A DNA stretch of 64,000 bases from Bacteroidota bacterium (GTDB lineage: Bacteria > Bacteroidota > Bacteroidia > Bacteroidales > F082): assembly GCA_016845175.1 (NCBI GenBank), contig JAERTD010000026.1:124001-188000 (forward strand), in the 5' to 3' direction. The first letter of the stretch is position 1; each line of letters starts with the position of its first letter. The position numbers and the translations under genes were made by a program. Below the pieces are notes generated by a model that was given only the letters and a program-made list of their open reading frames with translations, was not told where the DNA came from and made no database searches. Positions 1-9,454 of the stretch are shown one piece after another.

Positions 1-107
1 AGAACACCAACTTCTATGAAGTAATGGAAGGCTTACAAGCTGGTGAGCGTGTCATCGTTTCTTCATACGACAGCTTTGGTGACAAAGAAAAATTAATCTT
101 CAAATAG
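1..107 (+). CDS. Efflux periplasmic adaptor (HlyD/RND family), C-terminal end only
   Basis: The window opens inside an open frame (codons start at base 3) that ends with TAG at 105-107. The visible 34 residues include a GLQAGERVIVSSY stretch, which resembles the last beta-strands of membrane-fusion/adaptor proteins (typically G-L-x-x-G-E-x-V-I). These adaptors bridge an inner-membrane ABC permease and an outer-membrane channel. The gene lies 18 bp upstream of a MacB/LolD-type ATPase and several MacB-like permeases, as expected for a tripartite exporter operon. The start and most of the protein are outside the window, so the family call rests on the tail plus context. Confidence 0.6.
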   Translation, partial: NTNFYEVMEGLQAGERVIVSSYDSFGDKEKLIFK

Positions 108-125
108 ACTATTAAACCTAATAAA

Positions 126-812
126 ATGATAAAGACCAGTGAATTAACTCGAATATTTAGAGCTGATGAAGTAGAAACAACCGCTTTAAATAAAGTAAAT
201 ATTGATATTAATGAGGGCGAATTTGTAGCCGTTATGGGACCTTCGGGATGTGGAAAATCAACCCTGCTTAACATCCTTGGCTTGTTGGATACTCCTTCCA
301 CTGGAGACTTCATGTTCCTGGGGGAAAATGTATCCGGATATTCCGAAAGACAAAGAGCTAAATTAAGAAAACGCAATATTGGATTTGTATTTCAAAATTT
401 TAACCTGATTGACCAGTTAACTGTTTTTGAAAATGTGGAATTGCCATTGATTTATCTGGGCCTCAGTGCCAAGGAGAGAAGAACCAGGGTAGAAACTGCC
501 TTGGAACAAATGCAAATCTCACACAGAAAAAAGCATTACCCCAACCAATTGTCAGGAGGTCAGCAGCAGCGTGTGGCCGTAGCCAGGGCAGTGGTGTCGG
601 AACCTAAGTTCATCCTTGCCGATGAGCCTACCGGTAACCTGGATTCAGCCCATGGCGATGAAGTCATGAATTTACTGGCCGACCTTAATCAGAATGGAAC
701 TACCATTATCATGGTTACGCACTCACAACGTGATGCCGAATATGCACAGCGGGTGATTATGTTGTTTGATGGTCAGGTAATTAATGAAAAACTGACCCCT
801 TCAAAGAATTAA
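126..812 (+). CDS. ABC transporter ATP-binding protein (MacB/LolD type), copy 1
   Basis: This 228-residue cytoplasmic ATPase would power the MacB-like permeases that follow. It has Walker [10 protein letters not shown] at residues 38-46, a Q-loop in [10 protein letters not shown], the signature [14 protein letters not shown], Walker B with the catalytic Glu in [13 protein letters not shown], and the H-loop His in VTHSQRDA. Length and motifs fit the MacB/LolD/FtsE group, which does mechanotransmission rather than classical substrate passage. It is nearly the same protein as the ATPase at 6121-6804, with the same first 20 or so residues apart from a few changes, so the module was duplicated. 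The substrate cannot be read from the sequence; peptide or antimicrobial export and lipoprotein handling are both possible. Confidence 0.93.
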   Translation: MIKTSELTRIFRADEVETTALNKVNIDINEGEFVAVMGPSGCGKSTLLNILGLLDTPSTGDFMFLGENVSGYSERQRAKLRKRNIGFVFQNFNLIDQLTVFENVELPLIYLGLSAKERRTRVETALEQMQISHRKKHYPNQLSGGQQQRVAVARAVVSEPKFILADEPTGNLDSAHGDEVMNLLADLNQNGTTIIMVTHSQRDAEYAQRVIMLFDGQVINEKLTPSKN

Positions 813-917
813 ATACAAGCACCAAATGAACGAATCATAAGCATAAACTCAGTAGCCTGGATGATTAAGCCTCAATGGGCAGAGGTCATTAGGTGAAGGC
901 TACACAACATCAAATCC

Positions 918-3356
918 ATGATTTGGAGCTATACAAAAATTGCATTTCGAAACTTACTACGCTACCGTTCTTTCTCCCTGATTAACATCTTAGGCCTATC
1001 CATTGGTCTGGCTGCTTCATTGTTGATAGCCTTGTGGGTATTTGATGAACTTAGCTATGACAAATTTCATGAGCATGGTGACCATATTTACCGCATTGAA
1101 CGCCACATCAATTTTGATGGAAAAGTATTCGATGTGCCTGTTACCGGAGCCGTTTATGGAAAAACCATTGAAAATGATATTGCCGAGGTAGTGGAAATGT
1201 CCCGGGTTTACCCCATAGAGCTCTCCGTTGAGAATCATCTGGGTGATAGAATCGAAGAAAGAGTTTTCTTTTGTGACGATGGCTTCTTTGATATGTTCAC
1301 CTTCCCTCTGGAGCGTGGTGATCCTGCTACTGCATTGAAAGAACCATTTAGTATCGTGCTTACCAAGAAAGCCGCTGTCGCTTATTTTGGTGAGGAATAT
1401 CCCATGGACAAAATTCTCGAAATTGAGTGGGGAGATGATAAGAAGCAATTTCGGGTAACTGGTATACTCAAGGATTTACCCAGTCAAAAACACTTCCAAT
1501 TTGAAGCCATCTCATCCTTCGAAACCATAGAAATACTCTTGCCTCATCGACTGGAAACCTGGGTGTCAAATTATCTGTATACCTACATACAAATACATCC
1601 AAAAAGTACTCCCGAACAACTCAAGCCAAAGTTTGAGCGCATTGTTGAAGAACATATTTCCCCTGCCTATTCAGCTTTTCTTGGTGAGGGTGCTAGTATT
1701 GATAACATACACGAGATTTATCAGATCACCATGCGTGCCTTACCAAGCATTCATCTGGAGTCAAACCTCATGTGGGATATTGAACCACAAGGAAACATGA
1801 CTACCGTTTATATTTTCAGTATCGTATCCATTCTGATATTGATCATGGCTTGTTTCAATTTTATGAATCTTTCTACAGCCCTGGGAAGCAAGCGATCCCG
1901 TGAGGTAGGTATCCGTAAAACATCCGGCGCCAGCCGGCCACAACTGATCGCTCAATTTCTAAGTGAATCCAATGTAATTGCCCTGCTTTCTCTGTTAATT
2001 GCTTTGTTGATCATTGAGATTATCCTTCCCAGCTTCAATACATTTACCGACAAAGACTTGAGTTTGTTTTCATTTTTTGAAATGCAATATTTTGCTGTAT
2101 TGGTCGTGATAGTTTTAGGTACAGGCATATTGGCGGGTTTATATCCGGCCTTCTTCCTGTCAAGCTACGATCCTATGGTGGTCTTAAGAAAGAATGATGA
2201 TGCCCGTGGCTCACGCTTCTCTTTCCGTCAGGTATTGGTGGTCTTTCAGTTCAGTATTTCCATATTACTCATTATTGGAACCATAACAGCCTATCTGCAA
2301 ATCAACTACTTCTATGACAAGCCTTTGGGCTATGATCAGGAAGATGTTTTTGTTATATCGACCGAAAGCAATGATGTCCGTAACAATATTGAAACCTTTA
2401 AAGCCAAACTGCTGCAACAACCCGAGGTAGTGAGTGTGACCACTTCCGGGTCTATCCCGGCTGCCTATAATTTTTCAGACAGCGGTTTCAAGACTGAAAA
2501 AATGGATGAAGTGATCTCATCCGTTATCATCAGCACAGGTTATGATTTCTTTTCGACCTATGGCATTGAATTGCTGGCAGGAAGAGGTTTTTCAAAGGAT
2601 TATGGTACAGACACTGCTAATAAATATGTGGTCAATGAAACAGTGTTGAGAAAAGTAGGTATTGAAAGTCCGGAAGAAGCCATCGGGGCCCATTACGGTT
2701 CATTTGATGAAAACGGCAATTTTGAGAATGGTGAAATCATCGGAGTGGTCAGGGATTTCCATTTCAAGCCTTTGGACAAAGAAATAGAACCCATTACTTT
2801 CTATCTGAATCAGGAGTATATGGAGTATATTAGTATTCGCTACCAAACCAAGCATGTCAACCAATTTATCGATAAGATTGAATCACAGTGGGTGGATGAT
2901 TTCCCTCATGAAGCTTTTAACTATTTCTTTCTTAAAGAGCATTACGAAAGCTTGTATGTGGACGAAACCCGCTTGAAGAATATATTGTTAATCTTTACTT
3001 TCCTTGCCATATTTATAGGCTGTTTAGGCTTGTTTGGTCTGGCCTCTTTTGTGGCCCAACAGAAATCAAAAGAAATTGGAATCAGAAAAGTACATGGAGC
3101 AGCTGTTGGAAGTATTGTAGCATTGCTGAGCAAACAATTTACCTATTGGGTGTTGCTGGCAAATATCATTGCCTGGCCACTGGCCTTTTATTTTCTGGAT
3201 CTCTGGCTGGCAAACTTCCATTACCGTATAGATATGCCTTATTGGGTATTTGCAGCCTCTGGCATACTGGCCCTCTTACTTGCACTTGTCACAGTAAGTT
3301 ACAGAGCCTATCGGTCTGCTACCGCTGATCCACTGGAATCAATAAAATATGAATAA
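918..3356 (+). CDS. MacB-like ABC permease (two FtsX domains), 812 aa
   Basis: A large inner-membrane permease of the Bacteroidota double-FtsX type. There is a TM helix at about residues 20-42, a periplasmic MacB-type domain, a first FtsX core of three helices (about 290-425) with the typical GSKRSREVGIRKTSGASR loop, another helix, a second periplasmic domain, and a second FtsX core at about 690-810 with QQKSKEIGIRKVHGA. It ends in DPLESIKYE, a tail shared by the two other permeases here (xIxTLKYE, xEAIKYEN). The gene starts 105 bp after the ATPase stop; that gap has a possible long-range stem (GTAGCCT 852-858 with AGGCTAC 897-903). It probably pairs with the ATPase at 126-812. Confidence 0.9.
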   Translation: MIWSYTKIAFRNLLRYRSFSLINILGLSIGLAASLLIALWVFDELSYDKFHEHGDHIYRIERHINFDGKVFDVPVTGAVYGKTIENDIAEVVEMSRVYPIELSVENHLGDRIEERVFFCDDGFFDMFTFPLERGDPATALKEPFSIVLTKKAAVAYFGEEYPMDKILEIEWGDDKKQFRVTGILKDLPSQKHFQFEAISSFETIEILLPHRLETWVSNYLYTYIQIHPKSTPEQLKPKFERIVEEHISPAYSAFLGEGASIDNIHEIYQITMRALPSIHLESNLMWDIEPQGNMTTVYIFSIVSILILIMACFNFMNLSTALGSKRSREVGIRKTSGASRPQLIAQFLSESNVIALLSLLIALLIIEIILPSFNTFTDKDLSLFSFFEMQYFAVLVVIVLGTGILAGLYPAFFLSSYDPMVVLRKNDDARGSRFSFRQVLVVFQFSISILLIIGTITAYLQINYFYDKPLGYDQEDVFVISTESNDVRNNIETFKAKLLQQPEVVSVTTSGSIPAAYNFSDSGFKTEKMDEVISSVIISTGYDFFSTYGIELLAGRGFSKDYGTDTANKYVVNETVLRKVGIESPEEAIGAHYGSFDENGNFENGEIIGVVRDFHFKPLDKEIEPITFYLNQEYMEYISIRYQTKHVNQFIDKIESQWVDDFPHEAFNYFFLKEHYESLYVDETRLKNILLIFTFLAIFIGCLGLFGLASFVAQQKSKEIGIRKVHGAAVGSIVALLSKQFTYWVLLANIIAWPLAFYFLDLWLANFHYRIDMPYWVFAASGILALLLALVTVSYRAYRSATADPLESIKYE

Positions 3357-3372
3357 TTAATACTGCCTGACT

Positions 3373-3648
3373 ATGAGAGAAATAGTGATCCTTATTCCGG
3401 ATGTAGATAAAGAACAGAATGTTGAAATTGATGTCCGTATCAATGGCCGAAAGAAAACCATGAAATATAGGGTTGAACTGCTTCGGTGGGAAGGTAATGA
3501 TATGGAAAACCGTGTAACCACACTTAAACATACCATCGATGATTATGATAAAGACTGGGAACTGGTTGAAATAGGAGCACCTTCAGAAAAAGAAATTCCC
3601 ATCGTGTTTAGGAAAAATATACAGGAAGTGCAAACTGAAGAAAACTAA
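3373..3648 (+). CDS. Small hypothetical protein between two permeases, 91 aa
   Basis: A short soluble protein with no signal peptide or membrane helix and a high share of charged residues. It starts 16 bp after one permease stop and ends 17 bp before the next permease start, so it is co-transcribed with the exporter. The sequence opens MREIVILIPDVDKEQ and alternates strands with an acidic central segment (TIDDYDKDWELVEIG). I do not recognise a family. Its place inside the exporter operon suggests a cytoplasmic accessory or regulatory role, but this is inference from position only. Codon use and spacing look like those of its neighbours, so I take it as real. Confidence 0.6.
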   Translation: MREIVILIPDVDKEQNVEIDVRINGRKKTMKYRVELLRWEGNDMENRVTTLKHTIDDYDKDWELVEIGAPSEKEIPIVFRKNIQEVQTEEN

Positions 3649-3665
3649 TTGAGGTCCTGGTTAAA

Positions 3666-6074
3666 ATGTGGATTAATTATCTAAAAATTGCGTTTCGTAA
3701 CCTAAGGAAATATAAGCTATATACACTCATCAATATTTCCGGTCTGGCCATTGGAATAGCCAGTTTCATCCTGATATGGATATACATCATCGATGAGCTA
3801 AGCTATGACAGATACCACCGCCAGGCAAATGATATTTTCCGAATTGTAAATGTCCACGATTTCGAAGGGGTGGGGGAGAATTCTGCTTCCAGTCCATTTC
3901 CTGTGGCATGGACCCTTAGAAATGAGTATCCGCAGTTGGTGAAAAACGTAGTCAGGGTGTTTAACAGGCAATTGCCCCGGACACTCATACAACATGGTGA
4001 TAAGACCTATAACGAAAGGCGCTTCTTTTTTGCCGATTCCACCTTCTTTCAGATTTTTGATCACCAGTTTATTTATGGTGACCCAAACAAAGCACTGGAT
4101 GAAATAAATAGCATTGTTATCACAGAATCGACGGCTAAAAGGTACTTTGGAGAAATCAATCCCATGGGACAAACTTTCAGAGTGGAAGGCCAGCTGGATT
4201 TTGTGGTTACCGGGATGATAGAAGATGTCCCACTCAATTCACATTTTACATTTGATATGATGGCTTCCATATCCTCATTGAGAAAACCCTATGGTGGCCA
4301 GCTGCCAAATACTTGGGTGTGGAATCCATGCTGGACCTATCTATTGGTAGAGGAAGCAAAGGAAGAAGAGTTGGAAAGCTTGTTCCCCGCTTTTGTTGAG
4401 AAGTATTTTTTTGATGCTGAAAAAGAGCATATCTCACTTTATTTACAACCGCTAACTGATATACACCTTAAATCCAAACTGGATTATGAGATAGAGCCCA
4501 ACAGTAATGCCAGCTACTTACAGATATTACAGGCTATCGCATTTTTTCTGTTGATAATCGCTATCATAAATTATGTAAACCTATCAACTGCGACCTCAGC
4601 TGGTAGGGCACGAGAAATAGGGGTGAAAAAGGTCTTTGGTGCCTACAGGCATCAATTGGTGTATCAATTCCTGTTCGAATCAGTTTTATTATCTCTTTTT
4701 GCCCTGGGACTCGCCATCATCCTGATTGATGTGATATTACCGGGATTTAACAGCTTCTCAAATAAAGATATTCATATTTCGCTGTTGCTGGAACCCTGGT
4801 ATTTGATCTCAGTTACAGCTTTGGGAGTACTGACCGGTTTGTTGGCAGGTTTGTATCCTGCCATATATCTATCAGTTTTTAATCCTATTCTGGTGCTGAA
4901 CAATAAATTGGGTCAGGTGGCTAAGAGTGGGTTGGGCCGAAAGGTTTTGGTAGTAGTACAATTCACCATATCCATAGTGCTGGTCATCGTAACCCTGAAT
5001 ATTTTTAAGCAGGTCGACTATTTAAATAATGCTGATACAGGTTTTACCAAAGAAAATGTGCTATTACTACCCATCAGTGGCACCAAATTAAGCAGAGACT
5101 TTGAAGCCTTCAAAGAAGAGCTGATGCAGCATCCCAAAGTGCTAAGTGTAACTGCCATGGACGATATTATTGGGGTAGCACACAATACCCATGAATTCAG
5201 ACCTGAAGGCTTTCCCGAGGATAAATGGCAGTTTTATCCTGCTTTGGTGGTTCGTTATGATTTTCTGGAAACCTTTGGTATAAATCTGTTGGCGGGTAGG
5301 GATTATTCTGAAGATATGAAAACCGACCCTGAAAAGGGCATGCTTATCAGCGAAGCCATGGTCAGGCATCAGGGATGGGCAAGTAATGAAGAAGCCATAG
5401 GGAAGAAATTCAGATCACTAAGAGGAGAAGAGAGGATCATAGGCGTTTTTGAAAATTTCAATGCCACCTCTTTGCATGAAGCCGCAGGTCCATTCGTTCT
5501 TAATATTAAAGAAAACCCCAATGAGATTCGCTTTTTCCTCAAATATATTGCCATTAAAATGGATGCTGCACATGATAAAGAAACCATGGCTTTTCTTGAA
5601 AAGAAATGGATGGAAGCTGAGAAGTCAAGACCCTTTGAATATAACTGGCTTGATCAGGAATTGGAACAGTTGTATCATGATGAGGAGGTTTTGGGTGAAT
5701 TATCGTTGAACCTAACACTGGTAATTATTTTCATTGCCTTATTGGGTTTGTTTGGACTGGCAGCTTTTATGACCAACCAAAGAAGTAAAGAGATCGGCAT
5801 TCGCAAGGTGTTTGGTGCTGGTGAGGCATCCATAATGAAGTTGTTATCCTTTGAATTTGCCCGATTATTACTTGTTGCCATTGCGTTTGCCTGGCCTTTA
5901 TCTTACTGGCTTATAGATGAATGGCTAAATTACTTTGCTTATCAGACATCTATGGACTGGTGGAGTTTTTTGCATGGAGCCATCATCGCTTTTGTGTTGG
6001 CCATGCTGATCACTACATCCCGGGCTTTTATAGCCTGGAGGGCCAATCCCATTGATACTTTAAAATATGAATGA
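3666..6074 (+). CDS. MacB-like ABC permease (two FtsX domains), 802 aa
   Basis: Second large permease with the same plan as the one at 918-3356: an N-terminal helix at about 20-42 after a basic YLKIAFRNLRKYK start, a periplasmic MacB domain, an FtsX core with SAGRAREIGVKKVFGAYR, a second periplasmic domain, and a C-terminal FtsX core with NQRSKEIGIRKVFGAGE. The two EIGxxKVFGA loops are the coupling-type segments of this family. It is clearly paralogous to the other two permeases in the operon but well diverged in the periplasmic parts, suggesting different partners or substrates. The start ATG (3666) is kept because the basic pre-TM segment begins there. Confidence 0.9.
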   Translation: MWINYLKIAFRNLRKYKLYTLINISGLAIGIASFILIWIYIIDELSYDRYHRQANDIFRIVNVHDFEGVGENSASSPFPVAWTLRNEYPQLVKNVVRVFNRQLPRTLIQHGDKTYNERRFFFADSTFFQIFDHQFIYGDPNKALDEINSIVITESTAKRYFGEINPMGQTFRVEGQLDFVVTGMIEDVPLNSHFTFDMMASISSLRKPYGGQLPNTWVWNPCWTYLLVEEAKEEELESLFPAFVEKYFFDAEKEHISLYLQPLTDIHLKSKLDYEIEPNSNASYLQILQAIAFFLLIIAIINYVNLSTATSAGRAREIGVKKVFGAYRHQLVYQFLFESVLLSLFALGLAIILIDVILPGFNSFSNKDIHISLLLEPWYLISVTALGVLTGLLAGLYPAIYLSVFNPILVLNNKLGQVAKSGLGRKVLVVVQFTISIVLVIVTLNIFKQVDYLNNADTGFTKENVLLLPISGTKLSRDFEAFKEELMQHPKVLSVTAMDDIIGVAHNTHEFRPEGFPEDKWQFYPALVVRYDFLETFGINLLAGRDYSEDMKTDPEKGMLISEAMVRHQGWASNEEAIGKKFRSLRGEERIIGVFENFNATSLHEAAGPFVLNIKENPNEIRFFLKYIAIKMDAAHDKETMAFLEKKWMEAEKSRPFEYNWLDQELEQLYHDEEVLGELSLNLTLVIIFIALLGLFGLAAFMTNQRSKEIGIRKVFGAGEASIMKLLSFEFARLLLVAIAFAWPLSYWLIDEWLNYFAYQTSMDWWSFLHGAIIAFVLAMLITTSRAFIAWRANPIDTLKYE

Positions 6075-6120
6075 TGTAACCAACTAGTGTTATGACCGTC
6101 ATTTAAATGTCACACCTAAT

Positions 6121-6804
6121 ATGAAACAGATGATTAAAACGACTAATTTGAGTAGAATTTTCAGAGCTGATGAAGTAGAAACCACTGCTCTGAATAAGGT
6201 AAGCATCGAAATTAATAAAGGTGAGTTTGTTGCCGTGATGGGACCCTCAGGATGTGGCAAATCAACTTTGCTTAATATTCTGGGGTTGTTGGATTCTCCC
6301 ACAAGTGGTGACTTTCATTTCCTTAATGAAAATGTATCTGCTTACAGCGAAAAACAAAGGGCCAAATTGAGAAAAAGCAATATTGGATTTGTTTTTCAGA
6401 ATTTTAATCTAATCGACCAACTCAGTGTTTTTGAGAATGTTGAGCTGCCGCTCATTTATCTGAAAATGGCAGCAAAAGAAAGGAAGAAGCTGGTGGATGA
6501 AGCCCTTGAAAGGATGCAGATTGCACACCGAAGGAAGCATTACCCCAACCAACTTTCTGGTGGGCAGCAGCAAAGAGTGGCCGTGGCCAGAGCTGTGGTG
6601 TCCAATCCCCATTTTATTTTGGCCGATGAGCCTACAGGTAACCTTGACTCATCACATGGTGAAGAGGTGATGAATATGCTGAGTGCCTTGAATCAGGCCG
6701 GTACCACCATCATAATGGTTACCCACTCTCAAAGGGATGCCAGCTTTGCCCACCGGGTCATCCATCTTTTCGATGGACAGGTAGTGTCTGAAAACCTGCA
6801 ATAA
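6121..6804 (+). CDS. ABC transporter ATP-binding protein (MacB/LolD type), copy 2
   Basis: A 227-residue ATPase paralogous to the one at 126-812, with Walker [10 protein letters not shown], signature [14 protein letters not shown], Walker [14 protein letters not shown] and H-loop THSQRDA. The ORF opens [10 protein letters not shown]; copy 1 begins MIKTSEL, so the second Met at 6130 is an equally good start. It sits 46 bp after a permease and 32 bp before the next, so the operon reads adaptor, ATPase, permease, small protein, permease, ATPase, permease. A recent segmental duplication of an ATPase-permease pair followed by faster drift of the permeases is the simplest reading. Confidence 0.93.
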   Translation: MKQMIKTTNLSRIFRADEVETTALNKVSIEINKGEFVAVMGPSGCGKSTLLNILGLLDSPTSGDFHFLNENVSAYSEKQRAKLRKSNIGFVFQNFNLIDQLSVFENVELPLIYLKMAAKERKKLVDEALERMQIAHRRKHYPNQLSGGQQQRVAVARAVVSNPHFILADEPTGNLDSSHGEEVMNMLSALNQAGTTIIMVTHSQRDASFAHRVIHLFDGQVVSENLQ

Positions 6805-6836
6805 TAATTATTCATTAGGCTTAAAATCAGTTAGCG

Positions 6837-9266
6837 ATGTTTAAAAACTATTTACGTTCTGCCATAAGGAACATCAGTGCAAGTCCTTTTTATACCATCC
6901 TCAATATCCTTGGTCTGACGGTTGGACTTGCTGCATTTATATTTATTTACATTTATGTGACGGATGAAATTACCTATGATAAATACAATGAAAACCATCC
7001 CCGCATCCATCGCATTGAATCTGATTTTACCATTGGTTCTAAGCATGATAAATTTGCCATAGTGCCTATTCCCATGGGGCCTGCTCTGATGATGGAATAT
7101 CCCGAAATTGAAGAGGTTGTTCGCTTCAGAGGTACTGGGAATACCTTGTTTAGGTTTGAAGAAAAAGAATATTATGAGGAGGACTTCTATTTTACCGACT
7201 CGAGCATATTCAAAGTCTTTAGCCATAAGTTGTTGTTGGGTGACTTTGAAGGCGCACTTAGCCAACCCAATACCATGGTCCTTACCAGGGATATGTCAGA
7301 AAAATACTTTGGAAAGGAAAATCCCATTGGCAAGATTATTGAATCAGCGAGCGGCAGACAGTATAAAATAACGGCAGTAATTGAAAACCTGCCCAACAAT
7401 ACCCATCTGAAATTTGACGCTTTATTGTCAGCGAGCACTTTAGCCAAAGAAGTTGGAGAAGAAGAGTTTAACAGCATGGAGCCGGTACGATTCTGGAACA
7501 TAGGTGTGTATACCTATATCATGCTACATCCCAATACCAATATTGAGAGTATTCATGAAAAGTTCCCGGATTTCTACCAGAAATATATGGCCCCCATAGG
7601 CGATCAATTAAATGCATCTTTTGAACTCATGTCCACACCTTTGGCAGAAGTACATCTGGGCAATGCCTTATCATCTGATTTGCCAACAGGTAACAAGGCC
7701 TATGTGTATATATTTTCGATAGTTGCAGTATTTATGCTTCTTCTGGCAGCCATCAACTATATGAATATGGCTACAGCCAGGTCTTCAAGAAGGTCAAGAG
7801 AAGTAGGTATGCGTAAGGTGATGGGAGCTGAGAAACCCCAATTGGTGGTGCAGTTTCTTACAGAATCGGTGATGTTATCTGTGGCAGCCCTGCTTATATC
7901 CCTCTTGCTGGTATATATGTTCATGCCCGATTTCAATGTGCTCACAGGGAAATCCCTGAGTTTTGAACAAATATCCAATCCTGTTTTTTTACTTGTCATG
8001 TTAGGGGTGAGTGTCCTCATCGGTCTCATTTCAGGAAGTTACCCTGCTTTTTATTTATCATCTTTCATGCCTCTCATGGTGTTAAAGGGTATCACCACAG
8101 CCAGTGGGAAACCTAATTTACTGCTGAGAAGAGTGCTGGTGGTATTCCAGTTTTTTATTGCCATTGTGATGATCATAGGAACCTTTGTGGTATCTGATCA
8201 ACTCAAATATCTGAAAAATACGGATCTGGGTTTTGACAAAGAGCATGTGGTGGTCATGGAGTTGCAAGATTCTGCCTTTAGAAGTAAGGTGGAAGTATTC
8301 CGGGAAGATTTGTTACAGAGCCCTCATATTGAGGAAGTCTCCAACTCTACTGGTGTGCCTGGTGATGTGAGCTGGATTCAAGTGATGCTGGTGGAACAGG
8401 AGTCAGAGATGAAAGAGTTTGCCGTTATATTGAGCCAATGCGATTATCATTTTCCTGAACTTCTTGGACTTGAGTTCATTGAAGGTCGTGATTTTGATGA
8501 AAACATGGGTACTGATGATACGGCTGCAGTGATCATCAATGAAACCGCTGCACGTCAGTTTGGATGGAAAGGAGAGGCTCTGGGTAAAAAAATCCATTAT
8601 GGTTTTGACCTGGAAAAACAAGGTGGCCGGATCATGAAGGTTATTGGTGTTGTCAAAGATTTCCATTTTACGTCCCTCCACAATACCATTGAACCTATCA
8701 TACTTTTTATTAGCCCGATACCAAGGTACTATGTGTCTGCCCGAGTGAGAGAAGGACATATGAAAACTGCCTTGGAACATATCGAGAAGGCCTGGATTGA
8801 CAATGGAGCCCAACGTCCCTTCGATTATACCCACCTGGCTCAAATTCAGGAGTCCATGTACGAAGGTGAGGAGAAAATAAATCTGATTTTTAATATCACA
8901 GCTTTGTTGACTGTCTTTATTGCGTTGCTTGGACTCTTTGGTTTGTCTTCTTTTACTGCTGAGCAGCGCACCCGTGAAATTGGGATAAGGAAAGTTAATG
9001 GTGCGAGTACCCTGGATATATTGTTGTTACTGAACAAGGAATTCTTTTGGCTTATTCTGATTGCATTTATTGTGGCCGTACCTGTCGCTTGGTGGAGACT
9101 AGATATCTGGCTGGAAACCAGCTTTGTTTATGCAGTTGATATCTCGATACTATCCATTGTGTTGGCTGGGATATATGCCGTTTTGGTGGGGCTACTTACC
9201 ATAAGCTTTCATGTGACCAAAGCAGCTTCCACCAACCCGGCAGAAGCCATCAAATATGAAAACTAG
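6837..9266 (+). CDS. MacB-like ABC permease (two FtsX domains), 809 aa
   Basis: Third permease of the exporter cluster. It has an N-terminal helix at about 20-43, a periplasmic MacB-like domain, a first FtsX core near 290-425 with SSRRSREVGMRKVMGAEK, a fourth helix after LLLRRVLVVFQFFIA, a second periplasmic domain and a last FtsX core with EQRTREIGIRKVNGAST. It ends PAEAIKYEN. It follows the second ATPase by 32 bp and probably pairs with it. The operon seems to end here: 150 bp later a new promoter and a secreted protein begin. I saw no clear terminator hairpin after the stop. Confidence 0.9.
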   Translation: MFKNYLRSAIRNISASPFYTILNILGLTVGLAAFIFIYIYVTDEITYDKYNENHPRIHRIESDFTIGSKHDKFAIVPIPMGPALMMEYPEIEEVVRFRGTGNTLFRFEEKEYYEEDFYFTDSSIFKVFSHKLLLGDFEGALSQPNTMVLTRDMSEKYFGKENPIGKIIESASGRQYKITAVIENLPNNTHLKFDALLSASTLAKEVGEEEFNSMEPVRFWNIGVYTYIMLHPNTNIESIHEKFPDFYQKYMAPIGDQLNASFELMSTPLAEVHLGNALSSDLPTGNKAYVYIFSIVAVFMLLLAAINYMNMATARSSRRSREVGMRKVMGAEKPQLVVQFLTESVMLSVAALLISLLLVYMFMPDFNVLTGKSLSFEQISNPVFLLVMLGVSVLIGLISGSYPAFYLSSFMPLMVLKGITTASGKPNLLLRRVLVVFQFFIAIVMIIGTFVVSDQLKYLKNTDLGFDKEHVVVMELQDSAFRSKVEVFREDLLQSPHIEEVSNSTGVPGDVSWIQVMLVEQESEMKEFAVILSQCDYHFPELLGLEFIEGRDFDENMGTDDTAAVIINETAARQFGWKGEALGKKIHYGFDLEKQGGRIMKVIGVVKDFHFTSLHNTIEPIILFISPIPRYYVSARVREGHMKTALEHIEKAWIDNGAQRPFDYTHLAQIQESMYEGEEKINLIFNITALLTVFIALLGLFGLSSFTAEQRTREIGIRKVNGASTLDILLLLNKEFFWLILIAFIVAVPVAWWRLDIWLETSFVYAVDISILSIVLAGIYAVLVGLLTISFHVTKAASTNPAEAIKYEN

Positions 9267-9413
9267 TTAACTGGTAATAACCTACTACCACTACTTGTTT
9301 TCATACGGATAAAACTAATTGCTTGATTGTGAATTTGTGTTGCTTTCCATCAGAGGCAACGATATGGGTTTAAAAATTGTCATTATAAAAATTCATTCTT
9401 AAGACCAATTCAC

Positions 9414-9421
9414 TATTTTTG
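9414..9421 (+). promoter_or_regulatory. Bacteroidota-type -7 promoter element (TAnnTTTG)
   Basis: TATTTTTG fits the TAnnTTTG consensus of the Bacteroidota primary sigma factor and lies 33 bp before the ATG chosen for the arylsulfotransferase-like gene at 9455. A TTG start inside this element would give a 12-residue longer product, but that start would overlap the promoter, which argues for the internal ATG. No well-spaced -33 TTTG is visible. Confidence 0.5.
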
Positions 9422-9454
9422 CGATCACACTACAACTCAATAAATTTCATTATT

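Noticed and set aside
9419..9454. TTG start of the ASST-like protein
   Set aside because: It lies inside the promoter element and puts 12 residues before a clean signal peptide.
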